From: Rhizobium sp.
GTDB taxonomy: Bacteria > Pseudomonadota > Alphaproteobacteria > Rhizobiales > Rhizobiaceae
Direction: 5' to 3'
Length of the DNA: 64,000 bases
NCBI GenBank assembly: GCA_019739215.1
Contig: JAHHDR010000036.1
Coordinates: forward strand, 143,300-207,299
The notes under the pieces are model-generated. The model searched no databases. It worked only from the letters and a program-made list of their open reading frames with translations, and was not told the DNA's origin. The position numbers were made by a program, and so were the translations under genes. Shown here piece after piece: positions 1 to 8,268 of this stretch; position 1 is the first letter of the stretch, and every line of letters starts with the position of its first letter.

Positions 1-32
1 TGCCGCGCTCGCCGGGCGGCGGCAAAAGTGAA

Positions 33-42
33 ATGTATACAT
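33..42. promoter_or_regulatory. GntR-type operator ATGTATACAT (site 1)
   Basis: Perfect 10-bp palindrome ATGTATACAT upstream of the GntR-family gene. The core TGTATACA recurs at 104-111 and the full palindrome at 1010-1019 before the LigM-like gene. This short palindrome type is typical of FadR/FCD-subfamily GntR proteins. The regulator is inferred from proximity. Confidence 0.6.
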
Positions 43-103
43 CGTCTGGGTGTCTGCTTTTTGCCGTGACGTATTTAAGGATTTCTTGATATTCGTAGCG
101 GTC

Positions 104-111
104 TGTATACA
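104..111. promoter_or_regulatory. GntR-type operator TGTATACA (site 2)
   Basis: Second TGTATACA palindrome, about 55 bp before the preferred gntR start at 166, placed for autoregulation. Same core as the sites at 33-42 and 1010-1019. Confidence 0.55.
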
Positions 112-165
112 ATCGCCTCTTGCGAGGCATCGAGTCTGTCGATGCGGGCATGGGGCGCGGGGACA

Positions 166-900
166 ATGAAGCAGACCGAGGCGGCAACGCACGGCCGAAG
201 GGCCGTCATCGAACTCAGGGAGAAAATCCTGAGCGGAGATCTGCCGGGCGGCATGCGGCTGTTCGAGGTGCCGATCGCCGAGCTTCTCGACATTTCCCGC
301 ACGCCCGTGCGCGAGGCGTTGTCGCGCCTTGCGGAAGAAGGGTTGCTGGACCGCCTGCCGAGCGGCGGCTTCGTCGTCCGGCGGTTCGGCTTCGCCGATG
401 TCATCGACGCGATCGAACTGCGCGGCGTGATGGAGGGCATGGCCGCCCGCCTGGCAGCCGAGCGCGGCGTCCGGCAGGAAGACCTTGAGAAGATTGGAGA
501 AACAGTCGAGAAGCTCGATCTCTGTTTCGGCGAGAGGCTCGACGACGTCGACTTCGATACCTATTCCGAACTCAATGAGCTCTTTCATCACCAGCTTGCC
601 GCGCTCTGCGGAAGCGACATGATCCGGCGTGAGGTCGAGCGGGCCGGTTCCCTGCCATTCGCCTCACCATCGGCTTTCCTGCCAGACAGGGCGGATATCG
701 CGACTTTCCGACGCTCCTTGCGAGGTGCTCAGGAGCAGCACAGGGCCATCGTCGGCGCCATTGCCGGCCGGGAGGGCGCCCGTGCCGAGGCGATCGCGCG
801 GGAACATGCGCGCACGGCGCGCCGCAATCTCGAATATATCCTGAATGAGGATCCCGATCTCATCACCAAGGTTCGCGGGCTGGCACTGATCCGCACCTGA
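166..900 (+). CDS. GntR family transcriptional regulator (FCD domain)
   Basis: A 244-residue DNA-binding repressor of the FadR/FCD branch. The N-terminal 70 residues form a GntR winged helix (ELREKILSGDLPGG, then the ISRTPVREALSRL recognition-helix region). The remainder is helical and matches an FCD ligand-binding domain. I prefer the ATG at 166, preceded by GGGGCGCGGGGAC; an in-frame ATG at 142 would add eight residues. Two TGTATACA-type palindromes lie upstream and a third lies before the next gene, a LigM-like O-demethylase, so it probably controls itself and that gene in response to a methoxyaromatic or a product of it. The family is clear; the ligand is inferred from context. Confidence 0.88.
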   Translation: MKQTEAATHGRRAVIELREKILSGDLPGGMRLFEVPIAELLDISRTPVREALSRLAEEGLLDRLPSGGFVVRRFGFADVIDAIELRGVMEGMAARLAAERGVRQEDLEKIGETVEKLDLCFGERLDDVDFDTYSELNELFHHQLAALCGSDMIRREVERAGSLPFASPSAFLPDRADIATFRRSLRGAQEQHRAIVGAIAGREGARAEAIAREHARTARRNLEYILNEDPDLITKVRGLALIRT

Positions 901-1009
901 TATTCCCGTCTACGTTCAGGCGCGTGACGCTTGTCGTCAACGAACAGGTTGTTCGCCACTGTTGGGCGCGACACCTTTTCGCTTGATTTTTGTCGGCAAA
1001 AGGCATCTT

Positions 1010-1019
1010 ATGTATACAT
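1010..1019. promoter_or_regulatory. GntR-type operator ATGTATACAT before ligM-like gene
   Basis: Identical to the palindrome at 33-42 and located 28-37 bp before the ATG of the O-demethylase gene, an expected place for repression. It links this gene to the GntR regulator immediately upstream. Confidence 0.65.
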
Positions 1020-1046
1020 AGATCATCGCTGAGGGAGGAGCTCACA

Positions 1047-2462
1047 ATGACACGATCCAGCCTGTCCGAAATCATGAGGCAGCATTCCAGTCCGGTCGAG
1101 ATGCTGCGCAATTCCAAGATCGGCATGTATGTGTATCCGGTCGTGTCCGCCGAGTTCACCAACTGGCGCGACGAGCAGGCCGCATGGAGAAACTCCGCCG
1201 TCCTTTTCGACCAGTCTCACCACATGGACGAATTGATTGTCGAAGGGCCGGATGCCGAGAAATTCCTCAGCCATCACGGCATCAACTCTTTCGCGAATTT
1301 CGATCTCAACCGCGCCAAGCATTTCGTGCCCGTGACGCCTGATGGACATGTCATCGGCGACCACATCATCTTCCGCGAGCGTGAAGACAAGTTCATTCTT
1401 GTCGGTCGCGCGCCGACCTCGAACTGGCTGATGTTCTGCGCTGCCTATGGCAAGTGGAACGTGCGGATCAAGCATGACCCGCGCTCGCCGTCGCGCCCCG
1501 AGGGCGAGCGGGTGCTGCGTACGCACTATCGCTACCAGATCCAGGGACCCGATGCCCCGAAGATCTTCGAGAAGATGAACGGCGGCCCGATCCCCGACAT
1601 CAAGTTCTTCCATGTCGACTGGATCAATGTCGGCTCGAAGAAGGTACAGGCGCTGCGCCACGGCATGTCGGGCGCGCCGGGTCTCGAAATATGGGGCCCC
1701 TACGACGACAAGAACTACATCCTGTCCTGCATTCTCGAGGCGGCCAAGGATGCGGGCGTCAACCTCGTCCGCTGCGGCAGCCGCGCCTATTCGACCAATA
1801 CGCTCGAATCGGGCTGGATTCCGTCGCCGCTGCCCGGCATCTATACCGGCGACGGCATGGTCGCGGCCTATCGCGACTGGCTTGGCGGCGAGAGCTACGA
1901 GGCGATGGGCGCCATCGGCGGCAGCTTCCAGTCCGATAATATCGAAGACTACTACGTCAATCCGTTCGAACTCGGCTATGATTTCTACATCGGCTGGAAG
2001 AAGGACGATTTCGTCGGCAAGGCTGCGCTCGCGGCGATGAAGGGCCAGACGCACCGCAAGAAGGTGACCTTCGAGTGGAATGCCGAGGACGTCGTCAAGG
2101 TCATCGCCTCGGCCTTCCAGCCCGGCGAGGATCACTATAAGTGGATCGATTTCCCGCAGCCGAACTATGCCTCGACCAGCGCCGACAAGGTGCTCAAGGA
2201 TGGCAAGCAGGTCGGCATGTCGATGTTCAACGGCTATTCCTACAACGAGCGCTGCATGCTCTCGCTCGGCATCGTCGACAACGATGTCCAGGTGGGCGAC
2301 GTCCTGACGATGATCTGGGGCGAGCCGGACGGCGGTTCCGGCAAGACCTCGACGGAGCGCCACAAGCAGGCCGAGATCCGCGTCCGCGTCTCGCCAACGC
2401 CCTATGCTGCACAGGCACGCGAGAGCTATGCCGACAGTTGGCGGACGAAGAAGGCCTCGTAA
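1047..2462 (+). CDS. ligM: LigM/DesA-like tetrahydrofolate-dependent aryl O-demethylase
   Basis: A 471-residue member of the GcvT (aminomethyltransferase) superfamily. Known LigM and DesA transfer the O-methyl group of vanillate, 3-O-methylgallate or syringate to tetrahydrofolate, giving the phenol and 5-methyl-THF in the cytoplasm. I recognise LigM-like stretches: VEMLRNSKIGMYVYPVV near residue 15, WRNSAVLFDQSHHM near 45, VGRAP, GAPGLEIWGPY, NTLESGWIPSPLP and GMSMFNGYSYNER. The length equals that of Sphingobium LigM. The ATG at 1047 follows GAGGGAGGAGCTCACA; an in-frame start at 990 lacks such a site. It follows the GntR gene and converges on a Liv-type transporter. Substrate (vanillate, syringate or another methoxyaromatic) cannot be settled. 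No downstream methyl-THF or ring-cleavage gene is in the window. Confidence 0.85.
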   Translation: MTRSSLSEIMRQHSSPVEMLRNSKIGMYVYPVVSAEFTNWRDEQAAWRNSAVLFDQSHHMDELIVEGPDAEKFLSHHGINSFANFDLNRAKHFVPVTPDGHVIGDHIIFREREDKFILVGRAPTSNWLMFCAAYGKWNVRIKHDPRSPSRPEGERVLRTHYRYQIQGPDAPKIFEKMNGGPIPDIKFFHVDWINVGSKKVQALRHGMSGAPGLEIWGPYDDKNYILSCILEAAKDAGVNLVRCGSRAYSTNTLESGWIPSPLPGIYTGDGMVAAYRDWLGGESYEAMGAIGGSFQSDNIEDYYVNPFELGYDFYIGWKKDDFVGKAALAAMKGQTHRKKVTFEWNAEDVVKVIASAFQPGEDHYKWIDFPQPNYASTSADKVLKDGKQVGMSMFNGYSYNERCMLSLGIVDNDVQVGDVLTMIWGEPDGGSGKTSTERHKQAEIRVRVSPTPYAAQARESYADSWRTKKAS

Positions 2463-2491
2463 GGCCATCTGACCATTGTGATGGATGAGAG

Positions 2492-2523
2492 GAACGGCGT
2501 CCCAGGGGTGGGGCGCCGTTTCC
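2492..2523. terminator. Bidirectional hairpin terminator between ligM and livF
   Basis: Inverted repeat AACGGCGTCCC / GGGGCGCCGTT with a short loop, followed by TT on the plus strand and preceded by bases that suit the minus strand less well. It lies between two convergent genes. Confidence 0.6.
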
Positions 2524-2565
2524 GCGCTGGCCAGCAGGCAAGCGTCTGGGGGCGAGTTCCCACCC

Positions 2566-3264
2566 TCACACGCTGAGATGCTTTTCCAGCATCTCGGGTG
2601 ACGCCAGCAGGTCTGCCGAAAAGCCCTGATGGACGATGCCGCCGCGTTCGAGCAGGACGACTTCGTCGGTGAGCGGCAGGACCTTTCTGGCCTTCTGTTC
2701 CACGATGATCGCCGACATGCCTTCGTCGGTAACGATCCTGCGGATCGCGGCGAGGAGTTCGTCGACGATGATCGGCGCCAGGCCCTCCAGCGGCTCGTCC
2801 AGCAGCAGAAGCCTGGGATTGAGCATCAGCGCACGGCCGACCGCGAGCATCTGCTGCTCTCCGCCGGAAAGCTGGTTTCCGAGATTGCCGCGCCGCTCCT
2901 CGAGGCGAGGGAACATGCCGAAGATCCGCTGGGTGTTCCAGATGCCGGGCCGCGCGACGGCCGTGAGGTTTTCCTCCACGGTCAGCGAGCGGAAGATGTT
3001 GCGCTCCTGCGGAACCCAGCCGATGCCCCGTGCCGCCCGTGCTTCCGCGCGCATGCCGCTGATGTCGACGCCGCCGAACCGGATCTGGCCGGACTGGCGG
3101 GTTGTGACGCCGATGATCGTGTTCAGAAGCGTCGTCTTGCCGGCGCCGTTGCGGCCAAGCAGCGCGAGCGACTTGCCTTCGTCGAGCCGGAGTTCGACCT
3201 CGGCCAGCACGCGTGCCTCGCCATAACCGGCCACGAGTTTTTCGAGGCGAAGAAGTTCTGCCAT
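2566..3264 (-). CDS. livF: Branched-chain amino acid-type ABC transporter ATPase LivF
   Basis: A 232-residue cytoplasmic ATPase. It has Walker A GRNGAGKTT near residue 38, signature LSGGEQQM, Walker B LLLLDEPLEGLAP and the switch region IIVEQ, the normal LivF pattern. The ATG at 3264 shares one base with the LivG stop (GTGATG), so translation is coupled; a GTG at 3267 is an alternative. It is the last gene of a five-gene minus-strand operon (binding protein, LivH, LivM, LivG, LivF) converging on the LigM-like gene. Liv-type systems in Rhizobiales often import aromatic acids as well as amino acids, so a methoxyaromatic is a reasonable inferred substrate. Confidence 0.93.
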   Translation of the reverse strand: MAELLRLEKLVAGYGEARVLAEVELRLDEGKSLALLGRNGAGKTTLLNTIIGVTTRQSGQIRFGGVDISGMRAEARAARGIGWVPQERNIFRSLTVEENLTAVARPGIWNTQRIFGMFPRLEERRGNLGNQLSGGEQQMLAVGRALMLNPRLLLLDEPLEGLAPIIVDELLAAIRRIVTDEGMSAIIVEQKARKVLPLTDEVVLLERGGIVHQGFSADLLASPEMLEKHLSV

Positions 3265-4010
3265 CACGCGTCCTCGCCGAGGTAGATGGACTTGACGCCG
3301 GGATCCTTCGATATCTCGTCGACGGTCCCCTCGGCGAACATGGCGCCCTGCGCCAGGACCGAAATGCGGTCGGCGAAGGAGAAGACCAGGTCCATGTCAT
3401 GCTCGATCAGCACGACCGTGACATCCGAAGGCAGGTCGCGGACGGTGGCCAGGACTTCGTGCCGCTCCTCCTCGGGAACGCCCGCTGCCGGCTCGTCGAG
3501 CAAAAGGACACGCGGCCGGGTCGCGATGGCAAGTGCGATCTCGAGGAGACGTTGCTTGCCATAGGGCAGCAGCATGGTGGGCTGGGCCATGACGTCGGCA
3601 AGGCGGAAACTTTCGAGCAGCGCGGCGCTTTCCTCGATGAGATCCTTCTGGGAGGCGAGCGCCACAAGCCCCTTGCCTCCGCGTCGCTGCCGCTCGGAGA
3701 TCGCCAGCATGATCGAGTCCAGCGGGGTGAAATCGCCGAACAACTGGTTGATCTGGAACGTGCGCGACAGGCCCTTGCCGACGCGGGCGTGGACGGAAAG
3801 CGCGGTGATGTCTTCGCCGTGCAGCAGCACCCGGCCGGCCGTCGGCGCCAGCACGCCGGTCAGGAGGTTGATGATGGTCGTCTTGCCGGCGCCGTTCGGA
3901 CCGATCAGCGCATGCCGGGCGCCCTGGGCGATCGTCAGGGAGACGTCGTTGGTCGCGAGGAAGCCGCCGAAACTCTTCTTCAGGTTCCGCGTCTCGAGCG
4001 CAGGCGTCAT
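3264..4010 (-). CDS. livG: Branched-chain amino acid-type ABC transporter ATPase LivG
   Basis: A 248-residue ATPase, partner of LivF. Walker A GPNGAGKTT, the LivG-type C-loop region LPYGKQRLLEIALA, Walker B VLLLDEPAAGVP and switch VLIEHDMD are visible. The C-loop is the LivG variant rather than canonical LSGGQ, normal for this family. The ATG at 4010 has GGAGGGAAACG upstream and overlaps the LivM stop as ATGA. An in-frame start 66 bp upstream lies inside livM and is not needed. Second to last gene of the operon. Confidence 0.93.
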   Translation of the reverse strand: MTPALETRNLKKSFGGFLATNDVSLTIAQGARHALIGPNGAGKTTIINLLTGVLAPTAGRVLLHGEDITALSVHARVGKGLSRTFQINQLFGDFTPLDSIMLAISERQRRGGKGLVALASQKDLIEESAALLESFRLADVMAQPTMLLPYGKQRLLEIALAIATRPRVLLLDEPAAGVPEEERHEVLATVRDLPSDVTVVLIEHDMDLVFSFADRISVLAQGAMFAEGTVDEISKDPGVKSIYLGEDA

Positions 4011-5032
4011 CGTTTCCCTCCATCCGCCTTGCCCGCCTGTGCCTTGCGGAGAAGGGTGGGCAGAAGCGTCTGCCAACGGGTCATGCGGTCACGTCCCAAT
4101 AGCACGATGATGATGAGTATGAGGCCGATCCAGAACATCCAGTATTGCGGCGTGATGACCGACAGCCAATCCCTGAGCAGCGTGAAGATGACCGCGCCGA
4201 TCAGGCCGCCATAGAGGTAGCCCGCGCCGCCGATGACCAGCACGAGCAGAACGTCGGCCGAGCGGTGGAAGGCTAGAACGTCGGGGGATACGAAGCTGTT
4301 GATCTGGGCGAGCAGCGCGCCGGCGATGCCGGCATAGGCGGCGGAGATCGTGTAGATCGCCACGATCCGCCGGTTGGGAGCGACGCCCAGCATTTCGGCG
4401 CGCTGGCTGTTGCGCTTGATCGCCCTGAGGGACAGGCCGAACGGCGAGTGGACGATCCGGCGGGCGATGTAGGTCAGGACTATAAGCACGACCAGCGCAT
4501 AGATATAGGCCGTTCGACCCCAGAGATCGAACTCGAACAGGCCGAGCACCGGCGCGATCGTCACGCCGTTCAGGCCATCGGCGCCACCGGTCAGCCAGGC
4601 GGCCTGGTTGGCCGCCTCGGCCAGCAGCATCGCGACGCCGAACGTGGTCATCAGGCGGGTCAGGTCGGAACCACGCAGCACGAGGAAGCTGGAGACGAAG
4701 CCGAACAGGCCGGCAGCCACCCCGGCAGCCAGCAGCCCGAGAACCGGTTCCGTCGCCACATGGATCGAAAACAGTCCTGCGGCATAGGCGCCGAGGCCGA
4801 AGAAGGCGGTGTGGCCGAGCGAGACGATGCCGGCATAGCCGAGGATGAGATCCAGCGAAATCGCGAACAGCGCCAGGATGGCGATTTCCGCGAGGATCAG
4901 CGACTTGCCCGGCAGGACGAAGATCGCCGCGAGGGCGACGAGCCAGATCGCGATTTCCCATATTTTCCAGGCGCTTGCGTGGGTAAGCTGGGCTTGCGCA
5001 CTGAGCAGCGCGGTGTTGGCAAATTCCTTCAT
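4007..5032 (-). CDS. livM: Branched-chain amino acid-type ABC transporter permease LivM
   Basis: A 341-residue polytopic inner-membrane permease. After a short cytoplasmic N terminus it has hydrophobic segments through the whole chain and the LivM hallmark GYAGIVSLGHTAFFGLGAY near residue 65, then ALRAIKRNSQRAEMLG, the cytoplasmic coupling region. Start and stop overlap the neighbouring genes by four bases (ATGA) on both sides, showing tight translational coupling with LivH and LivG. Confidence 0.93.
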   Translation of the reverse strand: MKEFANTALLSAQAQLTHASAWKIWEIAIWLVALAAIFVLPGKSLILAEIAILALFAISLDLILGYAGIVSLGHTAFFGLGAYAAGLFSIHVATEPVLGLLAAGVAAGLFGFVSSFLVLRGSDLTRLMTTFGVAMLLAEAANQAAWLTGGADGLNGVTIAPVLGLFEFDLWGRTAYIYALVVLIVLTYIARRIVHSPFGLSLRAIKRNSQRAEMLGVAPNRRIVAIYTISAAYAGIAGALLAQINSFVSPDVLAFHRSADVLLVLVIGGAGYLYGGLIGAVIFTLLRDWLSVITPQYWMFWIGLILIIIVLLGRDRMTRWQTLLPTLLRKAQAGKADGGKR

Positions 5033-5889
5033 CGGCCGCCCTCCCGCGAGAAGAGGCCGTGAGGGCGGAAGACCAGGACCAGAACCATCACCGCGTAGAT
5101 GATGAAGGCACCCAGCGCGGGAAGGTAGTACTTGCCGGCGACATCGGCGATGCCGAGCAGAAGGGCAGCGACGAAGGGGCCGGTGATGGAAGACGTGCCG
5201 CCGACCGTGACCACGATCATGAAATAGATCAGGAACTTGAGCGGAAAGTTCGGGTCGAGTCCCATGAGTTCTCCGCCGAGTGCGCCGCCCAGGCCGGCAA
5301 GGCCGGAACCAAATGCGAAGGTCAGCGCGAAGATCAGCGAGACATTGATGCCCAGCCCTCGGGCAACCCGGCCGTCATCGACAGCGGCGCGCAACTGGCT
5401 GCCGAAGCGCGTCCGCGTCAGCGCCAGCTGCAGGCCGATGGCGAGCAGAGCGCACAGGACGATGATGAAAAGCCGGTACCGGCCGATGCCGACCCCGAAC
5501 AGGTAAAACCGACCCTGCAATTCCGGCGGCAGGTTGAACATCTGCTGCTGGCCGCCCATGAAATAATCCACGGCGGAGATCGCCATGAACACCAGGCCGA
5601 TGGAGAACAGGACCTGGTCGAGATGGGATGCGCCGTAGAGCCGTCGGTAGAGCGTCCGCTCCAGCACAGCGCCGAGTGCGGCCGTCACCAGGAAGGCGGC
5701 GGGCAGGCACCAGTAGAACGGGACGCCGTAGCGGTTCATCATGAACACGGTGACATAGCCGCCCGCCATAGCAAAGGCGCCATGGGCGAGGTTGACGAAG
5801 TTCATGAGACCCAGGGTGATGGAGAGTCCACAGGCCAGGATGAAGAGTAGCATGCCATAGGCAATGCCGTCGAAGAGGATTGTCAGCAT
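5029..5889 (-). CDS. livH: Branched-chain amino acid-type ABC transporter permease LivH
   Basis: A 286-residue polytopic permease with the LivH motif LGLMNFVNLAHGAFAMAGGY near residue 27 and about eight hydrophobic segments. Partner of LivM, whose ATG overlaps this stop codon. It lies 55 bp after the binding-protein gene, in the same operon. Confidence 0.93.
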   Translation of the reverse strand: MLTILFDGIAYGMLLFILACGLSITLGLMNFVNLAHGAFAMAGGYVTVFMMNRYGVPFYWCLPAAFLVTAALGAVLERTLYRRLYGASHLDQVLFSIGLVFMAISAVDYFMGGQQQMFNLPPELQGRFYLFGVGIGRYRLFIIVLCALLAIGLQLALTRTRFGSQLRAAVDDGRVARGLGINVSLIFALTFAFGSGLAGLGGALGGELMGLDPNFPLKFLIYFMIVVTVGGTSSITGPFVAALLLGIADVAGKYYLPALGAFIIYAVMVLVLVFRPHGLFSREGGR

Positions 5890-5944
5890 GTCTCACCGGC
5901 TGGCGCCTGAAGGGCGGCGCGATGCACCGCCCCCGGCGTTCACA

Positions 5945-7108
5945 TCACTTGGCGAAAGGATCCTTGATCTTTTCGTATGTGGCAAATTCGACGTTGTACA
6001 TCTCGCCGTCAACCTCCTTGACCTCGCGGATATAGATGTCCTGGATCGGGTCGCGGGTTGCGGGGTCGATCGACATCGGTCCGCGGGGGCTGATCCAGGA
6101 CGCGCCCTTCATCGCCTCGATCAGCTTGGTTCCGTCGGTATCGCCTCCGGTCTTCTCGAGCGCGAGATAGGCGAGTTGCATGGCGTCATAGCCGCCGACG
6201 CTCATGAAGTTCGGCCGCATGTTGTCATTGGCCTTGCGCACTTCGGCGACGAATGCCTTGTTTTCCGGGCTGTCGTGGTTGGCCGAGTAGAAATGACCGG
6301 TGATGACACCGAGGGCCGCCGGACCCATGCCCTGCAGCAGGTCGTCATCTGTCACGTCACCGGTGGCGATCAGCTTGATGCCGGCGTCCTTCAGGCCACG
6401 GTCGGTGAACTGCTTCATGAAAAGGGCGCCAACACCCGAGGGTACGAAGACAAAGAGCGCGTCCGGCTTGGAATCAAGCACGCGCTGCAGGAAGGGCGCG
6501 AAGTCGGGGTTCTGCAGCGGCACACGGACGGATTCGACGATCTCGCCACCCTTTTCCTTGTAGGCGTCCACGAAGCCCTTCTCGATGTCGTGGCCCGGAC
6601 CGTAGTCCGTCACCAGCGTGACGGTCCGCTTGATATTGTTCTCGACAGCCCAGGCGGCAACCGGCACCGCGGATTGCGGACCTGCCATGCTGGTGCGGGC
6701 ATAATATTCGGACTTGGTGGTGATGATCGAGGTCGTTGCCGAGGTGATGATGGCCGGGACCTTGGCCTGGCCGAGCAGCGGGGCGACCGAGAGCGCCAGC
6801 GGCGTCAGGCCGAAGCCCATCAGGATGTTCGCCCCTTCGCCGGTGATCAGTTCCTGGGCGATGCGGCGGGTCTGGTCGGCTACGCCGCCGTCGTCGCGCA
6901 ACACGACCTCGACGGTCTTGCCAGCGACGCTGTTGCCCTTGAGCGCCATGAAGGCATTTATGCCGGCCTGCACCTGGCGGCCGGTCGACGCAAAGGGACC
7001 TGTCATCGGCAAGATGAGGCCGACTTTGACGTTGTCCGCCGCGAAAGCCGGCGTCTTCGCGAGCGCTGCGGCCATCGTGCCGGCGACGAAAAGTCTTCTG
7101 GTAATCAT
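5945..7108 (-). CDS. Liv-type ABC transporter periplasmic substrate-binding protein (first operon)
   Basis: A 387-residue exported type I binding protein (Leu/Ile/Val-binding family). The first 24 residues are a signal peptide with an N-terminal RR pair and cleavage after AFA; the mature part begins with VKVGLILPMTGPFASTGRQ, the family start. The ATG at 7108 follows GGGAGGAACGCG. A much longer in-frame reading to 7357 adds a non-exported N terminus and is rejected. First gene of the operon. It is only distantly like the second Liv binding protein at 35965, so the two systems probably carry different compounds. Placement beside a LigM-like demethylase suggests an aromatic acid. Confidence 0.9.
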   Translation of the reverse strand: MITRRLFVAGTMAAALAKTPAFAADNVKVGLILPMTGPFASTGRQVQAGINAFMALKGNSVAGKTVEVVLRDDGGVADQTRRIAQELITGEGANILMGFGLTPLALSVAPLLGQAKVPAIITSATTSIITTKSEYYARTSMAGPQSAVPVAAWAVENNIKRTVTLVTDYGPGHDIEKGFVDAYKEKGGEIVESVRVPLQNPDFAPFLQRVLDSKPDALFVFVPSGVGALFMKQFTDRGLKDAGIKLIATGDVTDDDLLQGMGPAALGVITGHFYSANHDSPENKAFVAEVRKANDNMRPNFMSVGGYDAMQLAYLALEKTGGDTDGTKLIEAMKGASWISPRGPMSIDPATRDPIQDIYIREVKEVDGEMYNVEFATYEKIKDPFAK

Positions 7109-7585
7109 TCGCGTTCCTCCCAAAGAACCTCGATCAGATCTGGTTGCGGGCACATCAGGGTCTGCGACTGCCGTCCCAGTTCTGCCAGCCGTCTCCTCGT
7201 CATCGCATGCAAAATTCCCGTTTCGCGCACGATACCAGACCGCAGTCTCCATGCCTACGATCAGTGGAAAGCCTAAGGCAAGGGTACCGCACCGACAATA
7301 ATGTTCTTCGCACGGGTCATAAGGCGAAGTTACTGGTGCCCGATATGCCACGACCATGGTCCGGGCGGGCGGTTGAAGAAGATCGACTGATAACAGGGAT
7401 GTACTGGTGCATGGCGGTTATTCTCATGGGGTGTTCGCATTGCATGCGCCTTCATGCCACGAGGCCCCAAGTGCCGCTTCGGTCAGTTTCTTGCTGCGCG
7501 AATTGCAATGCATTTGCCGAAAGGGTGGCCGTCATGCTCGACCTGTGACCTGCAGCCCGGTTTTGGGCAGGCGGGACCGGCAGCC
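7109..7585. other. 477-bp non-coding stretch before the first Liv operon
   Basis: Both flanking genes are on the minus strand. This must hold the Liv operon promoter, but I see no convincing -35/-10 pair and no TGTATACA site like those before gntR and ligM. No gene or RNA recognised. Confidence 0.5.
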
Positions 7586-8050
7586 TCAGAGGCCGCCTTC
7601 CTTGACCGATTCCATCGCGACTGCAGTCGATGTGCTCGCAACATGCGGCAGGCTTGAAATCTTTTCGCCGAGCACCTGGCGGTAGCGCCGGATGTCGCTC
7701 GTCCGCACCTTGAGCAGGTAATCGATGCGCCCGGCAATCATATGGCATTCCTCGACTTCCGGGATCTTGCGAACGGCAGCATTGAACTCGCAAAGGGCGG
7801 TTTCGCGGGTGTCGGAGAGCTTGACCTCGGCGAAGGCGATATGGTCGCGTCCGAGCTTGCGGTGATTGATGCGCGCGTGAAAGCCCTCGATATAGCCCTC
7901 ATCGATGAGCCTTCGGAGCCGGACCTGGCAGGGTGTCTTGGAGAGGCCGATCAGGGAAGACAGATCGGTGATGCTCATTCTGCCGTCCCTGGACAGGGCA
8001 TTGAGTATCCGCAAATCGAAGAGGTCCAATTCACCTTGTTCTGAGCTCAT
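7586..8050 (-). CDS. putR: Lrp/AsnC family regulator, probably PutR
   Basis: A 154-residue Lrp-family protein with an N-terminal helix-turn-helix (LDLFDLRILNALSRDGRMS, then LSSLIGLSKTPCQVRLRRL) and a C-terminal AsnC ligand-binding domain ending near DIRRYRQVLGEKIS. The ATG at 8050 begins MSSEQGELDLFD; a start at 8155 would add an unusual 35-residue N terminus. It is transcribed divergently from putA, the standard arrangement of the alphaproteobacterial proline-responsive activator PutR. Assignment as PutR rests on this context. Confidence 0.85.
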   Translation of the reverse strand: MSSEQGELDLFDLRILNALSRDGRMSITDLSSLIGLSKTPCQVRLRRLIDEGYIEGFHARINHRKLGRDHIAFAEVKLSDTRETALCEFNAAVRKIPEVEECHMIAGRIDYLLKVRTSDIRRYRQVLGEKISSLPHVASTSTAVAMESVKEGGL

Positions 8051-8268
8051 GGTAGGAAAATTCACTTGTAATCGGATCGATTTCAGTTCGCTTCTATCGC
8101 ATCTTCGAGAAATATGGACAGAAAAGTTTTTGGTCTGGTGATATCGTTTCTTCAATTCTGAATATTGGTTCGTCCATCCTGTCAGGGGCGCGGGGAGAAG
8201 GCAGATCTGCTATTCTCATGCCACCCCGGCTGGCGGGTTCGCGAGCCGGCACAGTGGAGAGAGTGTCG

